DNA of 64,000 nt. Origin: Globodera rostochiensis. Lineage: Eukaryota > Nematoda > Chromadorea > Rhabditida > Heteroderidae. A model generated the notes under the pieces. It searched no databases. It saw nothing but the letters and a program-made list of their open reading frames with translations, and had not been told where the DNA came from. The stretch is from positions 4,865,254 through 4,929,253 of the forward strand of contig JAEVLN010000001.1 in assembly GCA_018350325.1 (NCBI GenBank), in the 5' to 3' direction. Numbering within the stretch: the stretch's first letter is position 1; each line of letters begins with the position of its first letter. Below are positions 11,686-22,485 of this stretch, piece after piece. The position numbers and the translations under genes are program-made.

Positions 11686-14600
11686 TCAGGCCACGGTCTG
11701 CTTCAGCAGCTGTTTCAACGCCATCTCGGCCATAAGTGCATTTTTGTGCATTTGTACGTAGTGTTCCGCTGTGCCGGTCAATGCAAACTGGTTGAAAGCG
11801 TCCGCTTTGGCGTGTTCGAGTAACTCGCGGGTGGCGGAACGGACTTTCTCTACTGCGTTTTGGACCTTTTGGACAGAAAAAGCTTTTGGAAGTCATCGCC
11901 CGGCTCCCCTCACCCGCTTTTGACAGGCCGGATGGGCCATTATGGAGACGAGAACCCGCGACAGGGCAATCAACTCACTGTAAATGTGTAAATGTTTCCG
12001 GGCTTCGAAAGAACACGCCCTCCACTCGCCTGGTGAAAAGGGCAACATTTGTGGCCGATTCGATCACTTTTTCGTTTTCTCCGTACGAAGTCGGGAGGCT
12101 TTTTGCCCTTAAAGTGAAATTGGAAATGTTCCGAAAACGCCCCAACTGAATGACGAGATTGGCCGTTCCATTGGCCACTTGCTGAATGACTTCGTTCATC
12201 GCCACGTAAAAGCGTCGGTCCTCCATCGCCTCTTCCTCCTCGTTGTTGAGCGCGTTCAGCAGAGTGAACACAGTTTCACCGACGAGACTGGCCGAGGAGA
12301 GGAAGACGGAACGCTTCTCACACTTTTCGGGATTTAACTTTGCTGTAAATCCTTCAATTTATGGAAGAATTCCCTTTTCAATTGCTGAAATGACCCAATA
12401 AATCGCTGAACGCTGCTAAAACAGAACTGACGACTGGGCAAATTTTCATTGTCTCTGGACGGATGGCACAAAGTTCGCAGAAACACTGAACCATCTCACA
12501 CAAATTGTCCGATGCCTGCACAACTGCTACTTGTGCCGCGGCATATTTTGGACGCAATTGGTGGTCTGAAGTCCATTCAACAATCTGAATTTTACACATA
12601 ATGCCTTTGTTTAGATGCCCTCGCAATTCGAAAGTGATCTTTCCAATCCCCGACAGATACTTTTTGGGGTTTCGAATACCAAAAGAGTCGTGTTTCGATG
12701 TTAAAAGATGCCCCCTCCGTTCGAAGTTTGAACCTGTGCCGTGGACGCCAGGAACACGACTGCCCGATGGCGAATTGTGTCCTCTCCCAATTGGATTGCC
12801 ATTTGTCGTTGTTCTTCTGTCAATGAAAAATTAACAATTTGCCGCTTCGTCAATTGTCCGCTGCTTTCGCCCATTCGTCGAACGGACTGCTCAATGACTT
12901 CGCGCAGTCCTTGCAGATTTCGATTTTGCGAGTAATATTGTTCAAAAGAGCGCCGTGCCTGACCGCCGTTCCTCTGAAGGAATTTGTTCGAAGGATCACG
13001 CCGAATATCGCCCAATTATTTACAATTGAAATTTCATAAACAATTTCTTGCTCCGTTAGAATTGACATCGAAGCCGGACTGACGGCACTCTGATACTTTT
13101 GGTGCATACTGCTGGTCAGAGAGGGCGGCAACGATTGCCTGCCATTGGTAGTCGGAGGCTGCCGGAGGGCATCTCAAATAAAATTTAAGCTTGTGAGGCT
13201 TACAAATTGTAAGTGCCTTGGGGCAATGGAATTGTTTTTTGAGGCAATTGGGGCACCGGCAACTGCGATGGCACATTTTGATCCGGAAATGGAGAAGTTG
13301 GAAGTGCGGCTAAAGTGATTTGGGAACAAATAGAATAAAAGGCCTGCGAACTTTTGGCAAAGGACAGCTCGTCGTATTGTTCGTATTTGGGGGGCTGGGC
13401 CATTGGTTGGGACTCGTCCGGTTGGGTCCGGAGTGTAAAGTCAGGGCCGATCGAAGGGAACTCCGCAGCATGAATTGGTGAACTTTCCTTTGGACGTGGG
13501 AATTTTTGTTCGGGCTTTGGCGGTGTCTGAAGTCTAATAAAATAAATGTTTGAAATAGTCGAGAGTCGAACAATTTTGTCGGTAAATCCTGGAATGAACG
13601 GGGACATGGCCGCCGGGTGCATTTTCGCCTTTATGGGCTCATCTTCTTCCACCACACCTCCCAACGACAACGGCACAGAACGAGCTCGGAGTACAAAGTC
13701 TTCGATCATAATGGCACCTTCGTCTCCCTCCAACCCGAACGGATCCACGATCTTCTTCACCCAGATGATTACGTCTACAAACTCAGCAATTAATCGCTTG
13801 ATCTTCTCTGCTTCGGTGGTCTGCACAGAGTAATATCCGTCCTGGTAATCGCCAAAGTCCTGTATAAAGCTCGTTTTGGTGCAGTTCAGGCGAAAGTGAA
13901 CAGACAATGTTGAAGGTGGTCGGACCGGCAGCCCATCTTCGAAGCTGCTCCAGGGGCCAAAGTTTTCTGACGATCTTAACTTCGATAATCGAACGATTTT
14001 TGCGGGTATGGACCTTTGATTTCTTGTCGACACTCATCACACACTCTTTGTTGACGCCAAATAGCCTCGGGACTAACCCTTAAATGCCCCAAACATTTAC
14101 CCGGTATAACCCCCTCCGGCGACAGCGGATTAAATGGCGCCTTTATTTCTTCTTACTGGTTCCTTGGGGTTCTTTCACTTCGAAGAATATCATCCCATAA
14201 GTGGGCAAATTCCTGCAAATGTCACAATATTTACGCTTGGCAGCCATTGCATCCGCAAAAGAAAGATTCCGGTACTGCTAAAGAATCACTACGGTGGAAT
14301 GAGGCAACGGTTACTGTAATTGTGTGACCTCGACGATGTTTTTTTCGTGTTCCCGTGAGTGGACGCTCTTCCCATGAGTGTATTCTTTTGGAAGTAAGTT
14401 GTACGCTCTGAAACGGAATTAGCTAATGGACAACATCAAATTGTCTAAATGTACCTAATGTACTGTTCAACACCTTTGTGGTATTGACCAAATTGGATGT
14501 AACAGTGGATGGCAGCCAATCGGATGGCCGTGTCCCGGGAAACCGGATGCAATCCCCCAAGAACTTGGTCAAGACACTGCTCGAATAGCTCTTTGGCCTG

Positions 14601-14699
14601 CTCGGGGTTGTCCAAGTCGCTGTGGGAAAAGGACAAGCGGCGACGTTGGCTAGCCGGCACCAAGTCAACGCCAGGCGGGGAACGCTCATGACGTTTCAT
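11686..14699 (-). CDS. Short talin-like protein: FERM F2-F3 plus a few rod-like helices
   Basis: Talin links integrins to actin. Reading leftward from ATG at 14699, exons are 14699-14455, 14407-14329, 14212-14157, 14072-14014, 13974-13906, 13859-13572 and 13526-13204, then less certain helical exons to the TGA at 11688-11686. F2 shows SQRRRLSFSHSD, LGGLHPVSRDTAIRL, CYIQFG and LLPKEY. F3 shows LPTYGMIFFEVKE, PRLFGVNKECVMSVDKKSK, LEQLRRWAAGPTTFNI and FGDYQDGYYSVQTTE, then FGLEGDEGAIMIED at the head-rod linker; all match talin in order and spacing. Downstream comes a Pro-rich stretch and helical pieces such as LTEEQRQMAIQLGEDTIR, RPKYAAAQVAVVQASD and VIQQVANGTANLVIQLG. Talin is normally about 2500 residues with 13 rod bundles, but barely 1.5 kb remains here. 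No F0/F1 or C-terminal actin-binding module was seen. It may be a truncated paralogue. Confidence 0.82.
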
Positions 14700-15343
14700 T
14701 ATTTGTTGATTCAATCCGTAGGAAGATGGAGTAAAAAGTAACTGTGACGAGTATCAAACAGTACCAGAAGCAGACTTCATAAAGAAACGGTCAGTTAGGA
14801 AGATGGAGCTGTATCAGAGCGAAAATGGCATCGATTTGGGCGGGGCAATTCTCAGAAGTCGATGGGAATTAGAGAGAATCAAAAGTAATCAGTGGATCCT
14901 TCTGCATGAGCCCCGTCCCCGTCAAAACAACTGCCCTCCCCCCTCATTAAAGAAGCGCTCATGCCGCCTTTCCCTGATACCCTCCGACCCCCCCCCCCCC
15001 CCCGGGGGGACACAGCTGCCCCCCCCCCTCCCTCCTCCCCAACCAGCTAAAACAATATCACCGCCCCTCCTTTCCGTTCTCTTTGTTTCTTCCTGAAATC
15101 TGATCTCCTGCTGAGATTAGCTCGCTGATTTCTTTACCCGATCGATCCGGAAGGAAAGCAAAAGCGACGAGTTGGGAAGGGGTGGCAAAAACATAAAGTA
15201 AAAAACATGCTAATAAAAGAAGTGTCAGAGAATTATTCCAAGTCTATTTATGTATTTGTTTTCTTTATAGAGCATTTCATAAAGACAGTTCAGAAGTAGC
15301 AGCAGGAATGGCTTTAGAGGGGCTGTGAGTGAACTTATTAAAA
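14700..15343. other. Spacer between the talin-like and Myb/SANT-like genes
   Basis: No gene is supported. It contains C runs at about 14990-15003 and 15022-15030 and no domain-like reading on either strand. It may contain 5' sequence of the talin-like gene, but no F0/F1 FERM exon was recognised. Confidence 0.5.
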
Positions 15344-16667
15344 TTAAATTCTTTCGGATGCCGCTTCTTCTCTTTGCCTTTTTCTGAGTTCCATTCGGAG
15401 CATTTGATTCTGCAGACGCTTTTCCTCAATTTGCTCCTAAAGACAATATAATGGTCACTTTCACTCTCTTTTTGTTTCCCCAAACTTTCACTTGAATCAG
15501 CAAATTTTGAAGTCGAATTTGTTCCAGTCGAAATTGCTTCGTTTCCCTATCCAATTCCGACTCTGTCAGCGAATTGCCGCCTTTGAAGGGACTCGAGCAA
15601 AGCGGCGGAGGGTGAACGAATAACGGCGAAATCGAATCCAAATCCAAAGCGCGTCGCTTGGAACCTTTCTGAAGTTATTTTTCAAAATTGGCCAAAGGGT
15701 CACATATTCAGCCCCTCAAGGGAATTTGGCCTGAACGGACGCAAAAAAAAAAAAATGGTTGAATTTTTTATATTTATCAATCGGAAATGCGATTTCACAA
15801 AAACCCTTAAAATTTATTTTAAAATGTTGGTTTTCGTCCAGCTCTGTCTCCTGCCCATCACTCACATTTTCCCCTCCCCTCGAGCACTTTGCTCCTCCAT
15901 TCGTGCTAATCTGCTGCTGCTGCAGCTGATATTGCTCCATTTGTCCTCCGCCGCTCTTAAGCGCAGCTGTGAACTGGTCGAGCCCGCCGATCATTTGAGA
16001 AATTGTGGAAGCATTCGGCTTAAAGTCACTGCCTCCCGCCACAACGGCGTCGCCCGCGAGTTCGGCGACTAGCGCATTAATGTTCAGGTTGTCTGATGGA
16101 GAATATTGACAAAATGTTGTTGCTGATCCGAATTCAGTTAATGAAAAGACCGCCCGCCATTTAACAAACTTCCCAACTACCTCCATCATCAAGCTGTTGT
16201 TTGTTTTGACCTGTCAACCCCAAGGCGTTGGCATTGCTATCGTCTTGTTCACCACCGTTCGGGTCGGTGCCCATTGATCCAATGATTTCCAAAACGACCC
16301 TATCTATCTGGGGGGGGGGGGTAGCGACAATTTGGCCACTTCCGTCCATCTCACCTCCGTGTACACCACGGTGTCCTCGCCAACTGTCCGTGCTTTATTC
16401 ACTTTGGCCATTGTATCACGCCGAATCGGCGCCCACACACTGTCACGAATCTGTCAACGGAGGGAATCGCTACGAACGCAGCGGACCAATCACTTCCTTC
16501 CACGATTTCCGCGAGTACTGCACGGCCCCCTGGGCGACGGCCTGTTGCCGAATGAATTCCCATAGATCCTGCTTATTTTGGCGAGAGATTTGCGAGGAAA
16601 CGGGCGAAAACAACGGGTCCTTATAGTCGCGCACCAATTTGGCAATGGCCAAACGATGAGAACACAT
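15344..16667 (-). CDS. Myb/SANT-like DNA-binding domain protein
   Basis: The likely start is ATG at 16667, beginning MCSHRLAIAKLVRDYKDPLF and continuing SRQNKQDLWEFIRQQ and YSRKSWKEV. The pattern of helix, Trp, then Lys/Arg-Ser-Trp is typical of the Myb/SANT-like family (NAIF1 and regulatory protein zeste type), which are nuclear DNA-binding proteins. A later exon gives VGEDTVVYTEVRWTEVAKLS. A Gln-rich middle follows (near 15895-15945), and the end is a basic amphipathic helix (FRLEQIRLQNLLIQ, then LQNQMLRMELRKRQ) up to the TAA at 15346-15344, as in relatives that end in a coiled coil. Exon borders are only partly resolved. The target genes are unknown. Confidence 0.65.
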
Positions 16668-18428
16668 TTAGGCTAATTAATCTGGGTTTTGTGGATAAAA
16701 ACAAAAATTAGAGAGATGTTGGATATGTACTAGGCGGATTTAATAAATCATGGAACGCGCAAAATAGCACGACGCGTAGTTAAGTTGGTGCCTCACATTG
16801 AACCTCAATTGATTTAATGGAGGATGAAATTGAGAAAAAATGAGAGCAAAAATGATTTTATCAATTAATTGAATATTAAAATAAATTAGTTAAAATGTCA
16901 GTGGAAAATACGGCAGTAAAAAAAAAGCGGAAAGATGCAAAAAAAACATTGTTTTTTTGGTTAATTGGAATGCTGTTTTATGTAATAGAGCCAGGATATT
17001 AACGGCTCGGTTTGAATGGCCTTGTTTCATCCAAAAACCAAACCGTCATATCGTTTATCTACCATTTGCGGTAACCTAGCTTAGCATTAGAGATCTTACG
17101 AGCGCATATGAACACAGAATTTCGAGTTTTCAAAGTAAAGAAGCTGTATGTAAACACAAATAAAAATGAATATGTACATATGGCATAAATCGCAAATGTT
17201 TAACCTTACGATTAGACCCAATCTAATTAGTCAACCAAATCCGTGGGCAAAAAGTGGCATTGGATGATTAAACGTTTTTTGGCAATCATACAGAATGCGA
17301 GACCGCGTGCCAAGAACTGGGGGGGGGGGACAAAAAGTAAAAAGGAGGAGTGCCCAAATGAGGCAAAAAAGAAAAGCAAGACGAAGAAAGGTGAAAAAGG
17401 AGATGACGAAAGAGGAAGAGAGGAGGGAATGGAGGAGAAGGGAGGCGACGGATGGCCTTTCTTCTCTATCATCGACAAAATCAATGCATTTATTCATTCA
17501 TTCATTCATCAATCAATTGGGGAGAAGTGGAAACCCGAGAGGAGAGAATGGAGGCGGAAAGGTCGGGAAGGACTGAGAGTTGGAAAGTGTCAGTCCCTTC
17601 CCCCCCTCCCCTCCTATTCGTGCCCCTCTCTCCGTCACTCAATTCGCGTCCATCCATTCATCTATTCCCATGTACATACAATCTATAGTATTATCTATGT
17701 ATTCATCCATCCATGCATCTATTCCCATGTACATACAATCTATAGTATTATCTATGTATTCATCCATCCATGCATCTATTCCCATGTACATACAATCTAT
17801 AGTATTATCTATGTATTCAGCCATCCATGCATCTATTCAACATCATCTCCAACGTTAAGAGCAATGGACGGAGAAATAACAAAGTAAAAGAGAGGGGAGG
17901 GGGGGGGGAGGGTGTTTCGTAGGGGAAAAAAGCTGAATGGATGCGGAACAAACAAATCATCTCACAAAATCAGTGAATAAATATTTGGTTTTTTACTCTT
18001 TGACAACGAATTCAGTTCTATTGAATCCAAGGCAATAAATCTTTATCAGTTTTCCTATCACAATTATAAATATGTAATATTTTCAATTCATGGCACAACC
18101 CAAAGATTTGGGTAAAAAGTTTAAGAGAAAGTATGTGGAGAATTAGAAGGAAGGTACACATTTCGACCGGAAATTATCCATAAGGTATATAAAGTGCCTA
18201 GTCTGAGTGCAAACGCAGACAAAAGATCCCTGGGACGAAATGCCCCAAACAGTGATTTGAATTTTTGCCAAAAACCTCTTAAACGAGTTTTGGTTTTCTA
18301 CCTTTGTGAGGGGAGCATTTTGGTGGGACCCTTCTGTCTTTCCCCCTGGGGGACATTTGTTGATGAGACCTTATGCCCGAAGGGACCTTGTGTCCGCGCT
18401 GCCATCTGAATCACTTACTAATTGCGAA
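16668..18428. other. Intergenic, AT-rich, with short tandem repeats
   Basis: No gene is supported. The region holds CATT repeats (17485-17512), the 57-bp minisatellite (17647-17840), and G runs near 17320 and 17900. The open frames over 17243-17887 are purine- or pyrimidine-rich low complexity. Confidence 0.6.
17647..17840. repeat. 57-bp tandem repeat, about 3.4 copies
   Basis: The unit contains CATCTATTCCCATGTACATA, an AT-rich middle and a CATC-rich end. Copies begin near 17654, 17713, 17770 and 17827, and the last is partial. Confidence 0.93.
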
Positions 18429-20670
18429 TTATATTCCGAACTTCTCCATGCTTTTCTCCACAATCATTTGCGCGATGGCCATCGAACTCGTCGCCCCAGG
18501 GCTTGGAGCTAAAGAAAAAATTATTTGTATTTCTTCAAAAAGAAGGCCAATGAACGAAACGGCCGACCGTTCCTGACGTGGAGCATCCTCGTGGCCAAAG
18601 GCCCTTCTCCGCTGTCAAACACAAAATCGTCTATCAAATTCCCGTCGGCATCCAACGCCTGCGCCCGAATTCCCACCAATCCCCTGAGAAATGAGAAAGG
18701 AAGGGTATGGAAATCTTTTTGTTAGTCAATTTGGCTAACATCTCCACATCGTTTGGCCGCAATTCGGGCACGTATCGCTGTAGAAGCTTGACCTGGGCCG
18801 AGGTGAACGTCGACCGATACAATTCTCCGACCCCCGCCGCCGCATAACGGCCCATCAGCTTCCACATTCCCCTAATTGTCGTGGTTAGAATGAAAGATCA
18901 GCAGATCATTCAACGACCAACCGAAATAACACTGCGTCAAGGAAGTCGCTGACGGAGAAATCAGTTTTTCCATACGCTTCCCTACCAAGTGCCAATACGG
19001 CGTTGGGCCCAAGAAGGACATCGCCGTGAATGGTGGGAGTGAAGTGGACGCCGAGGAAGGGAAAACGCGGATCGGGGACCTCCATGCGGGGGATTCCAAG
19101 CGATTTCTTTTTGCACTTACCGGGTAAATGTTAGCCGATTTGATCAGAAAGCGTCTCTCGGGCTTCAATTTGAGGTATTCCCCTCTAAAAGGCACAATTT
19201 TTGGCAGCTTTGAACAACCGGCGAGACGCGCAATTTTGTCGGAGAACACACCGGCACAAGTGATCAAAAACTTAGCATCAATTATCTGAAGGATTTGGAA
19301 TTCGGTTGCAATGTTAAAAAAGTGTCATAATATTTCACTTTGCCGCCGTTGGAAGAACTGATCAGCCGCAATGGATAGTCGGGATCGTCCGATTGGCAAA
19401 TACGCTCAAAGGGCCAGCCACAAAACACAGTGCCGCCCGTTCTTTGGAAATCTCTGAAAGTCTTGGCTATTTGATGAAGCGTTCTCGAAGTAACTCGGCA
19501 AATTTCCTGGTGACCACTGACCAGTCCACAATACCGGTATACGGTGACCAAATTGCTTTAACGCCCTAAATGTCAAGTTGTTGTACTCCCCCAATTGGGC
19601 CATGCCACGACAGACTGACTACTCACGCGACAATGCGGCTCAATTTGACGAATGCCATCCCCTCCAATCAGTTCGATGCCTTTACACTGATTCTGCTTGG
19701 CACGTTCGAACAACGTCTGAAAGTAAAAAATATGGAACAATTACAAAAAGACTAAAAATCTTCTCCAAAAAAAAGTAAACAAAATTGTCTTTCCATCCTT
19801 CCCACCTCCAATCTGTGCACTTCCAACTCGTCAAGGGCCACAATGAGTTTTCCGCATTGTTTGTGGGCGATGGCATTGTCCTCCAGATATTTGTAAGCCA
19901 AATCGATTCCTCAAATTGCTTCTTTTTAACCATGGAAATCTGAAAATGTTCACCCTAATGATTTATTCGGAGTTCTGCAACTTTTTGCTTTTTGACTAGG
20001 GTTTCGGCCAATAAATTCTACCCAAAAAAATTTGTGCTCAAAACCTAATTTTAATTTGTTCCTAACCGATTCTCGAATTGTTTTTATTCAATTCCTCTCT
20101 TATTAATCGACTGGCATAATTTATATGGTAACATATTTATTTTAATCTTTTGGACAATGACACTGAACCTTTAACACAAAGTTGAGCCTTCAAAGTGCCC
20201 GGGGCATAATAAATCCCTAAAATTTTTAATTAAAAAAAAAATCGCATTTAATAGTACCGGCATGGAGTACCCCGCTGTTGTGTCCACTCTGGTGCGCAGC
20301 TAAAAGCCTTTTGAGAAAAATAAAAATCGGAAGCCCTTTGAAAATAGAAGAAATGACCAAGTCGGTCCTCCTTCTCAAGCAGTACAACACTCAATTGCGG
20401 CCTGCACTGTTTAAGCTGTCGAGCTAAAAATAGTTATCTTTAGCAATAAAATTTAAACATTTATAAAGTAAAAGTGCTTAATCCTTGCCGTTGAAAAATT
20501 TAAAAATGAAAGTTACACAAAAATTTGGCCAATTTAACGCAAAAAGACTGAATAGGGCAGAAGTATGTGTTACTATTCTTCTATCAAAAATGCAAACCCG
20601 CGGCACAACCAACAATTCCACCTCCAACAATGGCAACATCGAATAATTGACGAGCAGCATTTCGTTTCAT
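18429..20670 (-). CDS. L2HGDH: L-2-hydroxyglutarate dehydrogenase, mitochondrial FAD enzyme
   Basis: The enzyme oxidises L-2-hydroxyglutarate to 2-oxoglutarate in mitochondria, a metabolite-repair step. From ATG at 20670 the protein begins [20 protein letters not shown], with the dinucleotide-binding motif VGGGIVGCA that binds FAD. Next come the family signature [15 protein letters not shown] (near 20290), [15 protein letters not shown] (near 20200), [103 protein letters not shown], and the C-terminal [20 protein letters not shown] segment before the TAA at 18431-18429. There are at least eight exons with short introns. The tail exon is phase-consistent only approximately. The very short pre-FAD segment is basic, as a mitochondrial presequence would be, but too short to be certain. 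Confidence 0.92.
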
Positions 20671-20846
20671 TTATTTCCTTAATTCAATTTAAACGAATTT
20701 ACAATTATTGTAATAGATTTAAATAAGAGTTATGGTAAATTATTTGTGTTGGTGACTGAATAACTCAATTAGCAAAAATAAGCTTAGAAGATCACATCTT
20801 TTGAGATTTTGCACTTTCGGAACGAACGGATAAATTGTGCTAATTT

Positions 20847-21305
20847 GGGCAATCATGAAGAATCGGTATCCCAAAAAAAAAAATTTTTTTTTTTGTTTTT
20901 TTAAACACATTCCTGGGATGAAATGTCGCGCTGAGTCCGAATCTGACATCTATTTCATCGTATCACACATAAAAACTAATGTTTCGGTGACACAACAAAT
21001 TTTTTTATAAAAAAACATTTCAAAGATTTGAATACCATCTAACTGTCTATAGCTCGTCAGATATCAATGAATATTTTTGAGTTTACTGATCAAATGGACC
21101 AGATTTCGAATTTTTACCCTGTTAATCTTTGAAATGTTTTTTTATAAAAAAATTTGTTGTGTCACCGAAACATTAGTTTTTATGTGTGATACGATGAAAT
21201 AGATGTCAGATTCGGACTCAGCGCGACATTTCATCCCAGGAATGTGTTTAAAAAAACAAAAAAAAAAATTTTTTTTTTTGGGATACCGATTCTTCATGAT
21301 TGCCC
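20847..21305. repeat. Long inverted repeat, two 182-bp arms around a 95-bp spacer (MITE-like)
   Basis: The left arm (20847-21028) is the near-exact reverse complement of the right arm (21124-21305). Both begin GGGCAATCATGAAGAATCGG at the outer edge and end CATTTCAAAGATT at the inner edge. Equal arm length, no coding capacity and intergenic position fit a foldback or MITE-type non-autonomous element. No clear target-site duplication was found. Confidence 0.93.
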
Positions 21306-21348
21306 TAATTTGTAAGTATTTGATCGCTTCCTTCACTAAGAATTCCAA

Positions 21349-21914
21349 TTAATCCCTTCGTCCATCGTCAATCTCACGCTGTTTTAACTCCACTTTCCGC
21401 ACAATATCCGTTGTTGACCTTTCCGATAAATAAAAAGCATCGAGTTCATCCTTAAAAAATAATGGTTAAAGTTTGAATTGTTTATAAAATGTGTTTACCG
21501 ACCAACCTTTGTAAAATGCTTTTCGCTGATACTTTTCATCCGTTCAGACAAATTTTTTAGTCGATTTGTCAGAGTATTCAAATGGACAATTTTTTGCTGG
21601 TCAAATTTTGCGTCGAGACTTTCATACACCTAAAATTTAAAATTATTTACTTGTACCAATTTTTCACACAAATGCTCGCTATTGGCCTAAGAAAACGTAT
21701 AAAAGTAGTTTTTTGTGAAAAATTTGAAAATAAATTAAATAAAATTTTATATAACTTTATGATTAGTTCTGATCAGTCCTTCAAATTCCTTGAATCGTTT
21801 GTTGCGCTCAAAAGCTTCGTCAAACAAAATAATTTCTCCCCGGATGAAGTCTGAATGAGCGAAAAGTTGATCTAATCGTAAGGGTATTGCTCGTTCAATT
21901 TCATCGATTGACAT
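21349..21914 (-). CDS. Small helical/coiled-coil protein, family not recognised
   Basis: Four exons join in phase from ATG at 21914 to the TAA at 21351-21349, giving about 140 residues. The N-terminus reads MSIDEIERAIPLRLDQLFAH, followed by FIRGEIILFDEAFERNKRFK, ANSEHLCEKLVQ, VYESLDAKFDQQKIVHLNTL, NRLKNLSERMKSISEKHFTK and finally RKVELKQREIDDGRRD. Charged residues with Leu/Ile at heptad-like spacing suggest one long coiled coil. There is no signal peptide, membrane segment or zinc motif. Size and composition resemble small subunits of trafficking or microtubule complexes, but no specific family can be named. Confidence 0.6.
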
Positions 21915-22232
21915 TGCTTTAGAATATATGAATATTACCGAAATGCCTAAAGGGGAAAGAAAAAAGTGATAAAAGGTAAAAGTTACTGGAGACGCATTTT
22001 TGATTAAAAAAAAGGCATTTTTATTGAAAATTTTGAATATACACAATGCCAAATTGTTAAAATTCCATTATTTTAAAATTTAAATACGAGGGTCAGTTTC
22101 TAAGTACCGTATTTTGCAAATACTGCGTTAGAATGAATAAATTACTGTCTTAAGACATGTTTTATGTGATTATGTCAACAAATAATAATGCCGCAGAAAA
22201 AAATAACATTTTGAATAAAATTTAAAAATATT

Positions 22233-22326
22233 TCGAGAAAGTCTGGAGTTTTTGGGGTTTTGGTCTCGAGGTTAAGTCTCGGTTTCGTGTCTCTGTAATT
22301 TTAGGTTTCGAACATCACTAGTAAAT
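22233..22326. repeat. Dispersed TCTCGG-rich repeat, copy 1
   Basis: It contains repeated GTCTCGAG/AAGTCTCGG words and ends AGGTTTCGAACATCACTAGT, the same end as the copies near 29570, 37215 and 62716. Confidence 0.7.
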
Positions 22327-22485
22327 AATCCATATCGGGCTAAAAAGAAGTGGCCGGGAATCAAATTATTTTGACCATTGTTAATCCCGACTAATCCAGA
22401 CTACAAAACTGATCTCAATCCCGAGTTTTTCAATTCTGATCCCGTTCAACAATTGAAAGTGCAAATCAATTCGCAGATAGGTACT

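Noticed and set aside
14803..15096. 97-codon + strand frame near the talin-like gene
   Set aside because: The second half is a Pro/Leu reading of C runs; no domain or signal peptide.
17243..17887. 214-codon + strand frame
   Set aside because: It has a low-complexity Lys/Glu/Gly N-terminal part and a C-terminal part made of the 57-bp repeat; no intron-exon signal or homology.
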